DNA from: Corynebacterium falsenii
Lineage (GTDB): Bacteria > Actinomycetota > Actinomycetes > Mycobacteriales > Mycobacteriaceae
Assembly: GCF_020099275.1 (NCBI RefSeq)
Contig: NZ_CP083646.1
Coordinates: 62,001-126,000 of the forward strand
Length of the DNA stretch: 64,000 nucleotides
Direction: 5' to 3'
This document shows positions 50,338 through 59,567 of the stretch, piece by piece. Each line of letters begins with the position of its first letter. Positions within the stretch are counted from its first letter, which is position 1. A program made the translations under genes and the position numbers. The notes beneath the pieces are model-generated. The model was not told the origin of the DNA, ran no database searches, and saw only the letters and a list, made by a program, of their open reading frames with translations.

Positions 50338-51465
50338 TCACATCCCCCGACGGTGCAGCTCGTGGCGGCATTCCTTGAGGCGATTCAGCCACCAATCCCG
50401 CCGCGCACCGGTGACCTCAAGGTCGTCGAGTGCTGCCGGGTCAGGAGTCACAGCTCGGGCGTCCATACGTCCGTCGATGATCTCCCGGCGCGCCAGGTCG
50501 TGGGTGAACAGCGACCCAGTCGCCAGCCCTGCGGGTTGGGGTTCCACGAGCATGCCGTCGTCATCGGTCAGGGTCGGCAGGCTCGCCGCCGCGCGGAGTC
50601 CCGCGCCGAGCCCCACAGCCGTATCGAGCGCGGAACTCACGGTCACGGCCACTCCGTTGCGCGCCACGTCCGCCGCGACGTCGAGGAGCACGTCCACTCC
50701 ACCCAGCGGCGGCACTTTGAGCACCACAACGTCGCAGGCACCGGCGTCCACGACCTCGCGGACGGCGGCGTGCGGGTCCCCGCTCTTCCGGATCGCCTCG
50801 TCAGCCGCCACGCGCGCGAACACCCCGGCTCGCATCAGCCGGCGCCTCACTTCGGCCAGCTCGTCGATGCTCTGGCACGGTTGTTCTACGTAGTCGATCC
50901 CTTGGTTCGACGCCGCCGCGGTCACCACATCAACAGCCTCATCGACACTCCAACCCCCATTGGCATCAAGGCGAATGGTGGGGTGCGCTGTGGCGGCGGC
51001 GCCTCCGGCGTTGTCGGTGAACCATTGACGCACGGCCGCGATACGGTTGAGATCGTGCTGGGCGGTTTGGCCTTTCTCCGCAACCTTGATCTTGACCGTG
51101 GTGCAGCCGGGGTAGCGCTGCATGAGGGCGTCGATGACCTCGGGGTCGCGGGAGACGTCAACGGCGGGGATGGTCGCGTTGACTGCCACGGAATCGCGGA
51201 CGGACGCATCCGGACCCCACCCGAAGGTAATCGCCGAGCGCAGCCACGTGGCGGCCTCTGCTGCTTCGTACTCCACGAATGGCGCCCATTCTGACCAGGC
51301 CGTTGGGGCGTCGAACACCATGGCTTCCCTAAGCCGAACACCACGGAACGGCACGCGCATCGGCAGCGCGACCACGGTGGCGCGGGCGGCGAGCTCATCG
51401 AAGGAGGGCAGGTGGAGTTCGGGATGAGGTTCAGAGTGGGGTTCAGAGTGGGGTGCAGACGTCAT
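50338..51465 (-). CDS. menC: o-Succinylbenzoate synthase
   Basis: A 375-residue enolase-superfamily enzyme. TVKIKVA (Lys pair), IRLDANGGWSV (metal Asp), YVEQPC (Glu), RVAADEAIRK (Asp) and VVVLKVPPLGG (Lys) are in the expected order. It dehydrates SHCHC to o-succinylbenzoate. The N-terminus has a SEPH repeat from a 12-bp DNA repeat. It is divergent from menB with only 44 bp between start codons. Confidence 0.93.
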   Translation of the reverse strand: MTSAPHSEPHSEPHPELHLPSFDELAARATVVALPMRVPFRGVRLREAMVFDAPTAWSEWAPFVEYEAAEAATWLRSAITFGWGPDASVRDSVAVNATIPAVDVSRDPEVIDALMQRYPGCTTVKIKVAEKGQTAQHDLNRIAAVRQWFTDNAGGAAATAHPTIRLDANGGWSVDEAVDVVTAAASNQGIDYVEQPCQSIDELAEVRRRLMRAGVFARVAADEAIRKSGDPHAAVREVVDAGACDVVVLKVPPLGGVDVLLDVAADVARNGVAVTVSSALDTAVGLGAGLRAAASLPTLTDDDGMLVEPQPAGLATGSLFTHDLARREIIDGRMDARAVTPDPAALDDLEVTGARRDWWLNRLKECRHELHRRGM

Positions 51466-51467
51466 GG

Positions 51468-51501
51468 TTCTAACAATGCCAAACTTCGACCGTCGTTAGA
51501 A
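51468..51501. promoter_or_regulatory. Inverted repeat in the menC-menB divergent promoter region
   Basis: TTCTAAC (51468-51474) and GTTAGAA (51495-51501) are perfect inverted repeats 20 bases apart. The right arm overlaps the menB -10 TAGAAT (51497-51502), so the two arms may be paired -10 regions or a shared operator. Confidence 0.45.
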
Positions 51502-51509
51502 TGCGAGGC

Positions 51510-52475
<966 letters not shown>

Positions 52476-52484
52476 GGGCTGGCG

Positions 52485-52958
52485 CTAGACCAGCTTTCCG
52501 ATCCACATGCCCAGTGCTGCCGCCGCCAGGCAGATCCCCACCATTGCGAAGGCGTGCAGGAGTGCCGAAAGTAGGTGCTTCAGTTCCAACCGTTCGCCGG
52601 TCTTCGTTCGATACTGTCCATGGCCTGCGGTAACGGCGGGCTTGGCGGCGTCGACAAGAGCGGTCGAGAAGGTAGAGAAACCGCCAGTGAAGCCGATCAG
52701 GGCGGCCACGATCGGCGAGGACCCGAAGCCACCGCCAAAGTGAACGGTAAGGCCCGTGACGAGGCCGAGCAAGAATGAACCGCCAATGTTGACCACGAAG
52801 GTGGCCAGCGGCCACGGGGCAGGCCAGCGCCGGGCTGCGCTGAAGCGCTCGTGTTGCGGGGCGGTGAGGCTTTCTGTCATGGCGCGGCCCACGGCACCAA
52901 GCATCGCGCCGATGGTCAGGGGGATGGAGGTGATGAGGAGGGAGGGGAGATCGCTCAT
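52485..52958 (-). CDS. crcB: Fluoride channel subunit CrcB/Fluc (second of pair)
   Basis: A 157-residue protein with four membrane segments. LGAVGRAMTE, ATFVVNIGGSFLLG and GFTGGFSTFST are CrcB signatures including the TM3 break and Phe box. Such channels export fluoride as dimers; adjacent unequal copies usually form heterodimers. It starts 3 bp after the other copy. Confidence 0.92.
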   Translation of the reverse strand: MSDLPSLLITSIPLTIGAMLGAVGRAMTESLTAPQHERFSAARRWPAPWPLATFVVNIGGSFLLGLVTGLTVHFGGGFGSSPIVAALIGFTGGFSTFSTALVDAAKPAVTAGHGQYRTKTGERLELKHLLSALLHAFAMVGICLAAAALGMWIGKLV

Positions 52959-52961
52959 GAG

Positions 52962-53462
52962 TTACCGGCCCTCCCCTGTGCTGTCTGCGCTGTCGGCACT
53001 GTCGGCACTGTCTTCGGCACCACGGTTAACCTCGTTACGCTTGTCCTCGTGGATGGCTCGCGCACGCACGATCTCGAAGCCCGCCACAAGCCCCACCACG
53101 GCAGCAGAGAGTCCGCCGACGAGCGTGCCAAGCAGGTAACCCCAGCCGGCTGACTTATCCAGGGTCAAGACCACCAGGGAGGAATAGGTCGTCAGTGTTC
53201 CCAGCAGGCCGGTGCACACGAGGCGGCGCCAGTGACTCGTGGACGCCATCACCGGGGTGAGGGCACCGAGAACCAGGCAGCCAACGATGTTGCACACCAT
53301 CACTCCCGTGTTCGTGCCCCACACCTCTGTGGCGACAGTGCGCAGAATCGAGCCCACCAGGGCACCGATTGCCACGGCGATGAGAGCCGGAACATTGCGG
53401 TGGACAGGTGGTGGGGTGATCGCTCGAGCGGAAGCGGCTGAGCTAGCCTGCGATGGCGCCAT
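52962..53462 (-). CDS. crcB: Fluoride channel subunit CrcB/Fluc (first of pair)
   Basis: A 166-residue four-TM protein (GALVGSILRTVA, VMVCNIVGCLVLGAL, LLGTLTTYSSLVV). It is more diverged than its partner, with TTYSS in place of FSTFS. The C-terminal tail has repeated DSA from a 9-bp repeat. An AGGAGG ribosome binding site precedes the ATG. No fluoride riboswitch pattern is recognisable upstream. Confidence 0.88.
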   Translation of the reverse strand: MAPSQASSAASARAITPPPVHRNVPALIAVAIGALVGSILRTVATEVWGTNTGVMVCNIVGCLVLGALTPVMASTSHWRRLVCTGLLGTLTTYSSLVVLTLDKSAGWGYLLGTLVGGLSAAVVGLVAGFEIVRARAIHEDKRNEVNRGAEDSADSADSADSTGEGR

Positions 53463-53555
53463 CCTCTGAGCCTCCTAACTAATCGCCGTTATTCTACGCC
53501 CGATGCCGTCGCGGGAGCCGTGCAAGCGTCTCGCTCGTTGGTACCTTTGGAAAAC

Positions 53556-54263
53556 ATGACGGCATTGAAAGATTTATTCACCTTGATCGCCCGCCTCATC
53601 CTGGGCGGCGTGCTGCTGGCCCATGGCTGGCAGAAGTACAACGATTGGACCATCGCTGGGGTCCAGGAGAAGTTCCAGCAGATGGGCACTCCCTCTCCAG
53701 AGATTTCCGCCCAGGTTGCTACCTACTTCGAGCTCGCCGGTGGCGCGCTGCTGATCCTCGGTCTGCTGGTGCGCATCGTCGGCCCCATCCTGTTCGTGGA
53801 AATGCTCGGCGCCTTCTGGTTCGCGCACAAGGACAACGGCATTTTCGTGACCGATGGCGGCTGGGAACTCGTGGCCGTGATCGGTGCTGCCGGTCTGGCT
53901 ATCGCCGCGGCTGGCGCTGGCCGCATCTCCCTGGACTACCTGTTCGCCACGCCGGTTCGCCGACGCCGCGAGAAGAAGGAGGCCGAGGAGCGCGCCGCGG
54001 AGAATCAGGCCGCTGCTGACCAGGCTATTGCTCAGCAGAACGCTGCCTACGCAAGCGCGCCGGCTTCTGCGCCTGCGTCTACAACGTACTCGAACAGCTC
54101 CGATGCCGAGACCACGCAGTTCCAATCCCCCGGCACGGTTGCCGGCACCACCCCCACCCATGACGCTCATGGAACGCAGGGCACCCACGGCACCCAGCCG
54201 GTGGATCCCGACGCCCCCACGACCCAGTGGCCGGGCACGTCCGGTGGTTCCGGCAGGAACTAG
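53556..54263 (+). CDS. DoxX family membrane protein
   Basis: A 235-residue protein starting MTALKDLFTLIARLILGGVLLAHGWQKYND, the DoxX signature, with four membrane segments to ~125. The remaining ~105 residues are a charged and then Ala/Thr-rich, disordered tail (RRRREKKEAEERAAENQAAAD). In mycobacteria DoxX takes part in a membrane oxidoreductase complex with SodA and SseA; neither is here. GGA lies five bases upstream; TACCTT eight bases upstream could also be a -10. Confidence 0.85.
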   Translation: MTALKDLFTLIARLILGGVLLAHGWQKYNDWTIAGVQEKFQQMGTPSPEISAQVATYFELAGGALLILGLLVRIVGPILFVEMLGAFWFAHKDNGIFVTDGGWELVAVIGAAGLAIAAAGAGRISLDYLFATPVRRRREKKEAEERAAENQAAADQAIAQQNAAYASAPASAPASTTYSNSSDAETTQFQSPGTVAGTTPTHDAHGTQGTHGTQPVDPDAPTTQWPGTSGGSGRN

Positions 54264-54321
54264 CCGTCTTACAGCGGCAGTAGTCGGGGCCACAACCCCG
54301 CAGGATCGGCTATTTTTCGAC

Positions 54322-54357
54322 AAGCGCGCACCCCTTCACCATGCGGGTGCGCGCTTT
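54322..54357 (+). terminator. Terminator after the DoxX gene
   Basis: AAGCGCGCACCC and GGGTGCGCGCTT pair perfectly with an 11-base loop, followed by TCTCC. About 60 bases after the stop. Confidence 0.75.
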
Positions 54358-54410
54358 CTCCATTCGCTTGACCTGCACCAACGCGCCGAAACCGTGGGAG
54401 CGAAAAATAC

Positions 54411-54440
54411 TTGACTTTTCCAATCATTGTTCTGTACACT
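54411..54440 (+). promoter_or_regulatory. Promoter of the orphan gene at 54499
   Basis: TTGACT (54411-54416), 18 bases, TACACT (54435-54440). This is one of the best -35/-10 pairs in the window and lies ~60 bases before the GTG start. Confidence 0.65.
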
Positions 54441-54498
54441 CCTTTTACAGCAAACTACACAACGCCACCGATATGAGCATGAAAGGAGGGTGCGCGCC

Positions 54499-55032
54499 GT
54501 GTATAACTTCATTACCCAACTAGCTTCCAAGCTTCGTTCCTTTACGGCAAGCGTGGCCACTGGCTACACCGATGCCCTGGGCACAGCTCGAACCCGAGCC
54601 TTCGACGCAGCTCCGGGCGTTGCCATCGATCCAGGTGCCGATTCCGCTCGGAATAACGCCCGCGGAAACTCAAAGGCCTCCCGTAAGGGCGGCAAGTCCG
54701 CGTCCGCCGCTGCCACTGCAGCCCCCGGTGCAATCCGCACCCTGACCCTCGACGATGGCACTGAACTACCCGAGGAAGAGGCCCGCCTGGCGGACTACTT
54801 CCGCGCAGGCGCCGATCTCCCCACTCCCAGCCTCAACGCGCTGGATACCCGCAGCCCGTCCTACCTGGACATCATCGCGTACCTGGTAGACACCGGCCGC
54901 ACCCCCGCAACCTCGCACGATGTGCAGGAAGCCTTCGTGGCCATCCACCAGCGCGTGCCCGGCCCCGCCGAGCTGCGTGCCATGATTGCCCGCGTCGCTG
55001 AGTTCGGACTGCTAGACAGCAGCGCCCTCTAG
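54499..55032 (+). CDS. Protein of unknown function
   Basis: A 177-residue protein starting VYNFITQLASKL at GTG 54499, with AAAGGAGG nine bases upstream. The first ~75 residues are low complexity, basic and rich in Ala/Ser. Residues ~75-177 look folded (LTLDDGTELPEEEARLADYF, YLDIIAYLVDTGRTPATSHDVQEAFVAIHQRVPG, IARVAEFGLLDSS) and resemble small helical domains. I recognise no family. Strong promoter, strong ribosome binding site and place before menE argue for a real, well-expressed gene. Confidence 0.65.
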   Translation: MYNFITQLASKLRSFTASVATGYTDALGTARTRAFDAAPGVAIDPGADSARNNARGNSKASRKGGKSASAAATAAPGAIRTLTLDDGTELPEEEARLADYFRAGADLPTPSLNALDTRSPSYLDIIAYLVDTGRTPATSHDVQEAFVAIHQRVPGPAELRAMIARVAEFGLLDSSAL

Positions 55033-55086
55033 CCGCGCGACCCCAGCAACGCTTTAACCTCTGACCCCACGGGTAGACTCAACACC

Positions 55087-56349
55087 ATGTTGTTACGCCC
55101 GCAGGTCTTCAGCGCCTCCGCTTACCCGGAGGCGCTTTCTGCGTTGCACGATCTCCTCGCCGACCGCACGGCCCTGCTCCCCCTGCCCAGCGATTGGCGC
55201 ACCACCCACCCGGATCTGCCTGCCCTCATGCAGGCCGATGATCCCAGCGCCCCCATCGCACCCGGCAGCATCGTGGTCAGCACCTCCGGCTCGACTGGCA
55301 CCCCGAAGGGAGCGATCCTCACCACCTCTCAGCTGGACGCCAGCAACGCCGGCACCTTCGCCACCATCGACGCCCTCACGGGCGGCCGCCCCGGCCCCTG
55401 GCTCCTCGCCCTACCGCTGCACCACATCGCCGGCATCCAGGTCATGGTTCGCAGCCTCCGCACGGGCTTCCCACCGCTGCTCGCCAGCCATCTCAGCTCC
55501 GGCACCGCCTTCACCGTCGAGGGCTTCCTCCAGGACGTTTCCACACTCACCGCCGAGCACCCCGGCGAGGATCTCTACACGTCCCTGGTGCCCACGCAGC
55601 TGGAGCGCCTGGCCACCGATCCTCGCGCTGTTGCCGCGCTCGCGCAGTTCACCGCCATTCTCGTGGGCGGCGCGGCCACTCGCCCGAGCTTGCTGGAGGA
55701 GTTGCGGGCTTGCGGCGTCGCCCTAATAACGACGTACGGGTCAAGCGAAACCGCAGGTGGAGCGGTCTACAACGGCCACCCGATCCCCGGCGCGACCGTG
55801 CGCATCGACTCCCCGGACGATCGCGGCGCGGGCCTGGTGACCATCACCGGCCCGATGGTCGCCGAGGGATACCGCAACCTCCCCGGCCACCCCGCGTTCC
55901 CCGCCCCGGGCACGTTTGCGACCAGTGATATTGGTTTTTTCTCCGACGCCACCCTACGCATCCTCGGCCGCGCCGATGGCGCAGTGAACTCTGGGGGCTA
56001 CAAGGTTCTGCCGGAGGAAGTGGAACGGGCGCTGGCTGACCACATTCGTGGAATCACGGCCGCGGCGGCGGTGGGCGTGGACGATCGTGAGCTCGGCCAG
56101 GCGATCTGGGCGGCCGTGGAGTTCACCCCGGAAAGCACGCCGGGTGCGGACCTGCCGCTAGAAATCACTAATATCGTCCGCGATACCCTGCGCGGGCACG
56201 TGCCGAAGCACCTCAATCCGCGGCGAGTGTGGGCAGTCGGCGAGCTGCCGCGCATCGGGCCGGGCAAGGTAGATCGGCGCGCGGTGGCAACGCTGCTGCG
56301 TGATCTCGGCAGGGACACATCGCGGACGGAGCGGACGTCGGGCGCTTAG
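55087..56349 (+). CDS. menE: o-Succinylbenzoate-CoA ligase
   Basis: A 420-residue acyl-adenylating enzyme. VVSTSGSTGTPKGAILT (phosphate loop), LPLHHIAG, TTYGSSETAGG, and GRADGAVNSGGYKVLPEEVE with the catalytic Lys near the C-terminus (IGPGKVDRRAV) are intact. It is shorter than typical MenE at the N-terminus. ATG 55087 lies seven bases after TAGACT with no ribosome binding site, suggesting a leaderless transcript. Confidence 0.92.
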   Translation: MLLRPQVFSASAYPEALSALHDLLADRTALLPLPSDWRTTHPDLPALMQADDPSAPIAPGSIVVSTSGSTGTPKGAILTTSQLDASNAGTFATIDALTGGRPGPWLLALPLHHIAGIQVMVRSLRTGFPPLLASHLSSGTAFTVEGFLQDVSTLTAEHPGEDLYTSLVPTQLERLATDPRAVAALAQFTAILVGGAATRPSLLEELRACGVALITTYGSSETAGGAVYNGHPIPGATVRIDSPDDRGAGLVTITGPMVAEGYRNLPGHPAFPAPGTFATSDIGFFSDATLRILGRADGAVNSGGYKVLPEEVERALADHIRGITAAAAVGVDDRELGQAIWAAVEFTPESTPGADLPLEITNIVRDTLRGHVPKHLNPRRVWAVGELPRIGPGKVDRRAVATLLRDLGRDTSRTERTSGA

Positions 56350-56503
56350 GGCACGCAGGGCATGCGAGATCCCGCGCAACCCCGCGGAACCCCGCGGAAC
56401 CTCCCAGGGCGGGCGCCGACAGTGTTCCTCACCCGCTTGAAGTAACAGCAGACTGTAGTAACAGCAGACCAACAGAATCAGACAGAAAGCCGGTATCTCT
56501 TCC

Positions 56504-57373
56504 ATGAGCGCCTCATTCTCCCAATGGCTCGAGGGCGCACGCCCACACACGTGGGCCAACGCCTTCGCCCCCGTGATCGCGGGCACCGCCGCAGCCGTCA
56601 TGGATGGCCAGGGCAGTGCCATCCGCGCGATCCTTGCTGCGACCGTGGCCTTGGCGATGATCGTGGGAGTCAACTACGCCAACGACTACTCCGACGGCAT
56701 CCGCGGCACCGACGACGACCGCTCCGGCCCCCTCCGCCTTACCGGCAGCGGCCTGGTGCCGCCGACCTTGGTCAAACGCGCGGCGTTCATCAGCTTCGGC
56801 GTGGGCGCGGTGTGTGGCGTGATCTTGAGCGTCATGTCAGCGTGGTGGCTGATCCTCGTGGGCGCGGCCTGTATCGCCTCGGCCTGGTTCTACACCGGCG
56901 GCAAAAACCCCTACGGCTATCGTGGCTTGGGTGAAGTGTCCGTGTTCATCTTCTTCGGCCTGGTCGCGGTCTTGGGCACGGAGTTCACGCAGGCTGGCAC
57001 GATCAGCTGGCGCGGTGTGTTGCTGGCGGTGGCGATTGGCAGCCTGTCGGCTTCCGTGAACTTGGTCAATAACTTGCGTGATATTCCCACCGACGCCACC
57101 ACCGGGAAAATCACCCTCGCCGTTCGCTTGGGTGACCACAGAACGCGCATCCTGTGGCAGGCCCTGGTGGGCAGCGCTGTGGTGATCACTCTGCTGCTGA
57201 GCATCGGGAACGTGGCCGCGCTGCTGGGCCTGGCTGCGCTGCCGCTGTGGCTGGTGGCTGCGCAACCGGTGCGGTCCGGTGCGGAGGGCAAGAAGCTCAT
57301 CCCCGTGCTGGGGTTGGTGGGTCGTGGCATGCTGCTGTGGTCCATCACGCAGCTGATCGCAGCGTTTTTCTAG
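56504..57373 (+). CDS. menA: 1,4-Dihydroxy-2-naphthoate polyprenyltransferase
   Basis: A 289-residue UbiA-family membrane enzyme with about eight membrane segments. ARPHTWANAFAPVIAGT, NYANDYSDGIRGTDDDR (first Asp-rich motif) and NNLRDIPTDATTGKITLAVRLG (second) are typical of MenA. It joins the polyprenyl chain from the IspB-like enzyme to DHNA. It follows menE by 154 bp. Confidence 0.95.
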   Translation: MSASFSQWLEGARPHTWANAFAPVIAGTAAAVMDGQGSAIRAILAATVALAMIVGVNYANDYSDGIRGTDDDRSGPLRLTGSGLVPPTLVKRAAFISFGVGAVCGVILSVMSAWWLILVGAACIASAWFYTGGKNPYGYRGLGEVSVFIFFGLVAVLGTEFTQAGTISWRGVLLAVAIGSLSASVNLVNNLRDIPTDATTGKITLAVRLGDHRTRILWQALVGSAVVITLLLSIGNVAALLGLAALPLWLVAAQPVRSGAEGKKLIPVLGLVGRGMLLWSITQLIAAFF

Positions 57374-57692
57374 GCCGGTTTCTCGGTCCCCATTCCCACC
57401 CGAGCCCCATCCCCACCCCTCAACCCCATTCCAGGTAGCACATCTGCAGTGAAATCATCTACCGAAGAGGTACGTTCAGGGCCCGAAAATGTACATTTTC
57501 GCGCATAACTTCGCTGCACATCTGCTACTCGGGGCAGGGGGCGAAGGTAGGCGACGAGAGGCGAGCTGCAAGTGGGGAACAGTAGACGGTAAGAGGCGAG
57601 CTGCGAGCGGGGAACGGCACACGGCGAGTGGTGAGCAGCAAGCGGTAGCAGCAGCTAGCAGCTGGCAGCTGGCAGCTGGCAGCGGACCGGAA
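57374..57692. other. menA-DUF4229 intergenic region with direct repeats
   Basis: A 319-bp stretch between convergent genes, with no supported gene. It holds two tandem 33-bp copies spaced 35 bp apart (57557-57589 and 57592-57624, 28 of 33 bases alike) starting AGAGGCGAGCTGC, and a 7-bp GCAGCTG array (57651-57683). No obvious intrinsic terminator is present. Confidence 0.55.
57651..57683. repeat. Tandem 7-bp repeat (GCAGCTG), 4.7 copies
   Basis: GCAGCTA followed by three GCAGCTG and a partial GCAGC. It ends 10 bases from the stop codon of the minus-strand gene. Copy number may vary between strains. Confidence 0.7.
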
Positions 57693-58091
57693 CTACTCGT
57701 CCAGGCGCTCGCGGAGCTGATCGCGCAGCTGGGCGCGGTGGGCCTTGCGGCCGGCGTCCCACTCGGCCACCTCGGCTGTGACGCGCAGGCGCAGCTTTTT
57801 GAACATGAACATGGACAGCGGTAGCGCCAGCAGCAACGCCAGCGTCATGGTGATGAGCAGCGGGAAGTACGAGGCCATCCCCAGCAGAATCACGATGGAG
57901 TGAATGATCACGGTCAGCACGAGGAAGAGCAAAAGGCGGAGGAAACCGTAAAGCAAAACGTCACGGAGGGCCTTGCTGCGGAGCTTTTTGCGCTGGTCCT
58001 GGTCGCCGGATGCCGCGGACTGCGCAGGCGCAACCGGACGAGCGGGTGCCTCGTCTGGCTGCTGTTCGTGTTCAGAATGTTCACTGGTCAC
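57693..58091 (-). CDS. Small membrane protein, DUF4229-like
   Basis: A protein of ~132 residues. A polar N-terminus of ~40 residues precedes two membrane segments (VLLYGFLRLLLFLVLTVIIHSIVILLG and FPLLITMTLALLLALPLSMFMF), then a basic coiled tail (LRVTAEVAEWDAGRKAHRAQLRDQLRERLDE). This layout fits DUF4229 proteins found near menA in corynebacteria. GTG 58091 is seven bases after TAATGT (58104-58099), favouring it over GTG 58100. Confidence 0.7.
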   Translation of the reverse strand: MTSEHSEHEQQPDEAPARPVAPAQSAASGDQDQRKKLRSKALRDVLLYGFLRLLLFLVLTVIIHSIVILLGMASYFPLLITMTLALLLALPLSMFMFKKLRLRVTAEVAEWDAGRKAHRAQLRDQLRERLDE

Positions 58092-58147
58092 GATGACCAC
58101 ATTACGTTCAATTCCCTGACAATCTCCAATCCTTTATGATCGGGAAC

Positions 58148-58468
58148 ATGGGTCGTCTCGTGCTTTTGCTCCTCATCATTGTCACCGTGGTTCTGCTGTG
58201 GAAGGCTTTCGGACCCGCAACGTGGAAGCGTTCAGGACAAGGCTCGGGGATGGGGCGAATTGGGCGTCGAGAACAACAGGCCGAACCGCAGCTCAAGGGG
58301 CCGGACGACGATCCGGACTTCCTGTGGAACATCGAAAAGGAACGGTTCAAGAAGCGCCGCGAGCAGGAGCGCGCTGCGGAAAAGGCGGCTGAGCAGGAAC
58401 GCCAGCGCCAGCGCCGCGAAGAACTACGCAAGCAGCGCGAAGAACGCGGCGACGAAGAAGAGCGCTAG
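58148..58468 (+). CDS. Small single-pass membrane protein with charged coiled coil
   Basis: A 106-residue protein: membrane segment MGRLVLLLLIIVTVVLLWKAFG, then a polar linker (PDDDPDFLWNIEKE) and a long Arg/Glu/Lys/Gln coiled coil to the end. Function unknown. ATG 58148 lies seven bases after a consensus TATGAT (58135-58140), so the mRNA is probably leaderless. Its end overlaps the convergent phosphotransferase gene by four bases. Confidence 0.7.
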   Translation: MGRLVLLLLIIVTVVLLWKAFGPATWKRSGQGSGMGRIGRREQQAEPQLKGPDDDPDFLWNIEKERFKKRREQERAAEKAAEQERQRQRREELRKQREERGDEEER

Positions 58469-59562
58469 ACGAGCTTCGGGCGGGGTGAACGCCCGGTGCG
58501 GTAGTGGTCGATGAGCAGGAAAATGTCGTCCCACTGCTTATAGATCGCCGCCCGCCGCAGCACATCCTCAGCACCATCGGCCGCGTCAGCCCCGTTAGTC
58601 CCGTCAGCCCCGTTAGTCCCGTACAGCGGGCGGTCCGGCAAGTTCCGGGCTGCCGCGCGCTTGCGATAATGCACCTCCGCTTGGCGGGCCACAGCAGCGG
58701 GCAACTCCGGCGAGATAGAAGCGAAGTGGGCGTAATCCAGGGCGGGATCGCCGACCGTCATGTCGGAGAAATCAATCACGCCAACGCTTCCACCCGCGCC
58801 AGTACCAACACCACCAGCACCGCCGCCAACGCCAGCGCCACCGTCCCACAGCACGTGCCCCGGGAAGAGATCCCCGTGCGTCAGACTCCGCTGCTGATGC
58901 CGCCGCGCCAGCAGCTCATCGACCTGCGCAAACACCGTGCGGATATGCTCCATTTCCTCAGTACTCACGTTCGGCTCGATGAACTCCGCGCTGCGCTCGC
59001 GCATCAGCGCCAGCTTCGCCGGGAGCGTCCGCGCGTTCGTGCTCAGCTGTGCCGTCTCCGCGCCGTCCGTCCACCAGCTCTCCACCGTGCTCAACGGCAG
59101 CAGGTCGGGGTTCATGGAGTGCATCGTCCCCAGCAGGCTTCCCAGCTGCTCCGCCACGGTGGCGCGCTGCGCGTCTGTGAGGGTTGCCCAGGTGGCGGCG
59201 TCGAGTGCCGAGCCCGTGACAACGGTCTGCAGCGTCAGCATGATCGGATCCCCCGTGTGGAACGTGCCGCGCGCGTAGGCCTGCCGCACTGTCTCGGGCA
59301 CCCGCACCTTCGTGCCCCGGAATAGCTGCGCGATCAGGGACGATTCCAGCATCGCCTGGTCGCGATACTCCGCCTCATACGGCACGCGCGCCACCACGGT
59401 CTCCGGAACCATGTCCGCCAGTTCGCCCTCACCGGAGCGCAGCCCATTGAGCATCACCACCGCGTGATCCATGCCCTGCGGCGGGATGGTTTCCCGCTCC
59501 CAGGACAAATCCCGCCACGTGCGGGCCACCAGCTCCGGCACCTGCTCGATTGTCACCGGCAT
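58465..59562 (-). CDS. Aminoglycoside phosphotransferase-like kinase (APH/choline kinase fold)
   Basis: A 365-residue protein. RSLTHGDLFPGHVLWD (catalytic HxDxxxxN-like loop, His in place of the usual Asn) and VGVIDFSDMTVGDPALDYAHF (metal Asp) identify the APH fold. A Gly-rich insertion (GGAGVGGGAGGVGTGAGGSV) sits between these motifs and is unusual. A TNGADGTNGAD repeat lies near the C-terminus. It begins 5 bp after rmlA, in one operon with rmlC and rmlA, so a sugar or envelope-related substrate is more likely than an antibiotic; this is inference. Confidence 0.8.
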   Translation of the reverse strand: MPVTIEQVPELVARTWRDLSWERETIPPQGMDHAVVMLNGLRSGEGELADMVPETVVARVPYEAEYRDQAMLESSLIAQLFRGTKVRVPETVRQAYARGTFHTGDPIMLTLQTVVTGSALDAATWATLTDAQRATVAEQLGSLLGTMHSMNPDLLPLSTVESWWTDGAETAQLSTNARTLPAKLALMRERSAEFIEPNVSTEEMEHIRTVFAQVDELLARRHQQRSLTHGDLFPGHVLWDGGAGVGGGAGGVGTGAGGSVGVIDFSDMTVGDPALDYAHFASISPELPAAVARQAEVHYRKRAAARNLPDRPLYGTNGADGTNGADAADGAEDVLRRAAIYKQWDDIFLLIDHYRTGRSPRPKLV

Positions 59563-59567
59563 GGCCG

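Noticed and set aside
53463..53555. Fluoride riboswitch upstream of the crcB pair
   Set aside because: The expected GGNGAUGG core and closing pseudoknot elements could not be placed; only a plain AGGAGG site is seen.
58465..59562. Aminoglycoside resistance gene
   Set aside because: Only the general kinase fold is shared; the operon context is sugar nucleotide synthesis and no resistance context exists.
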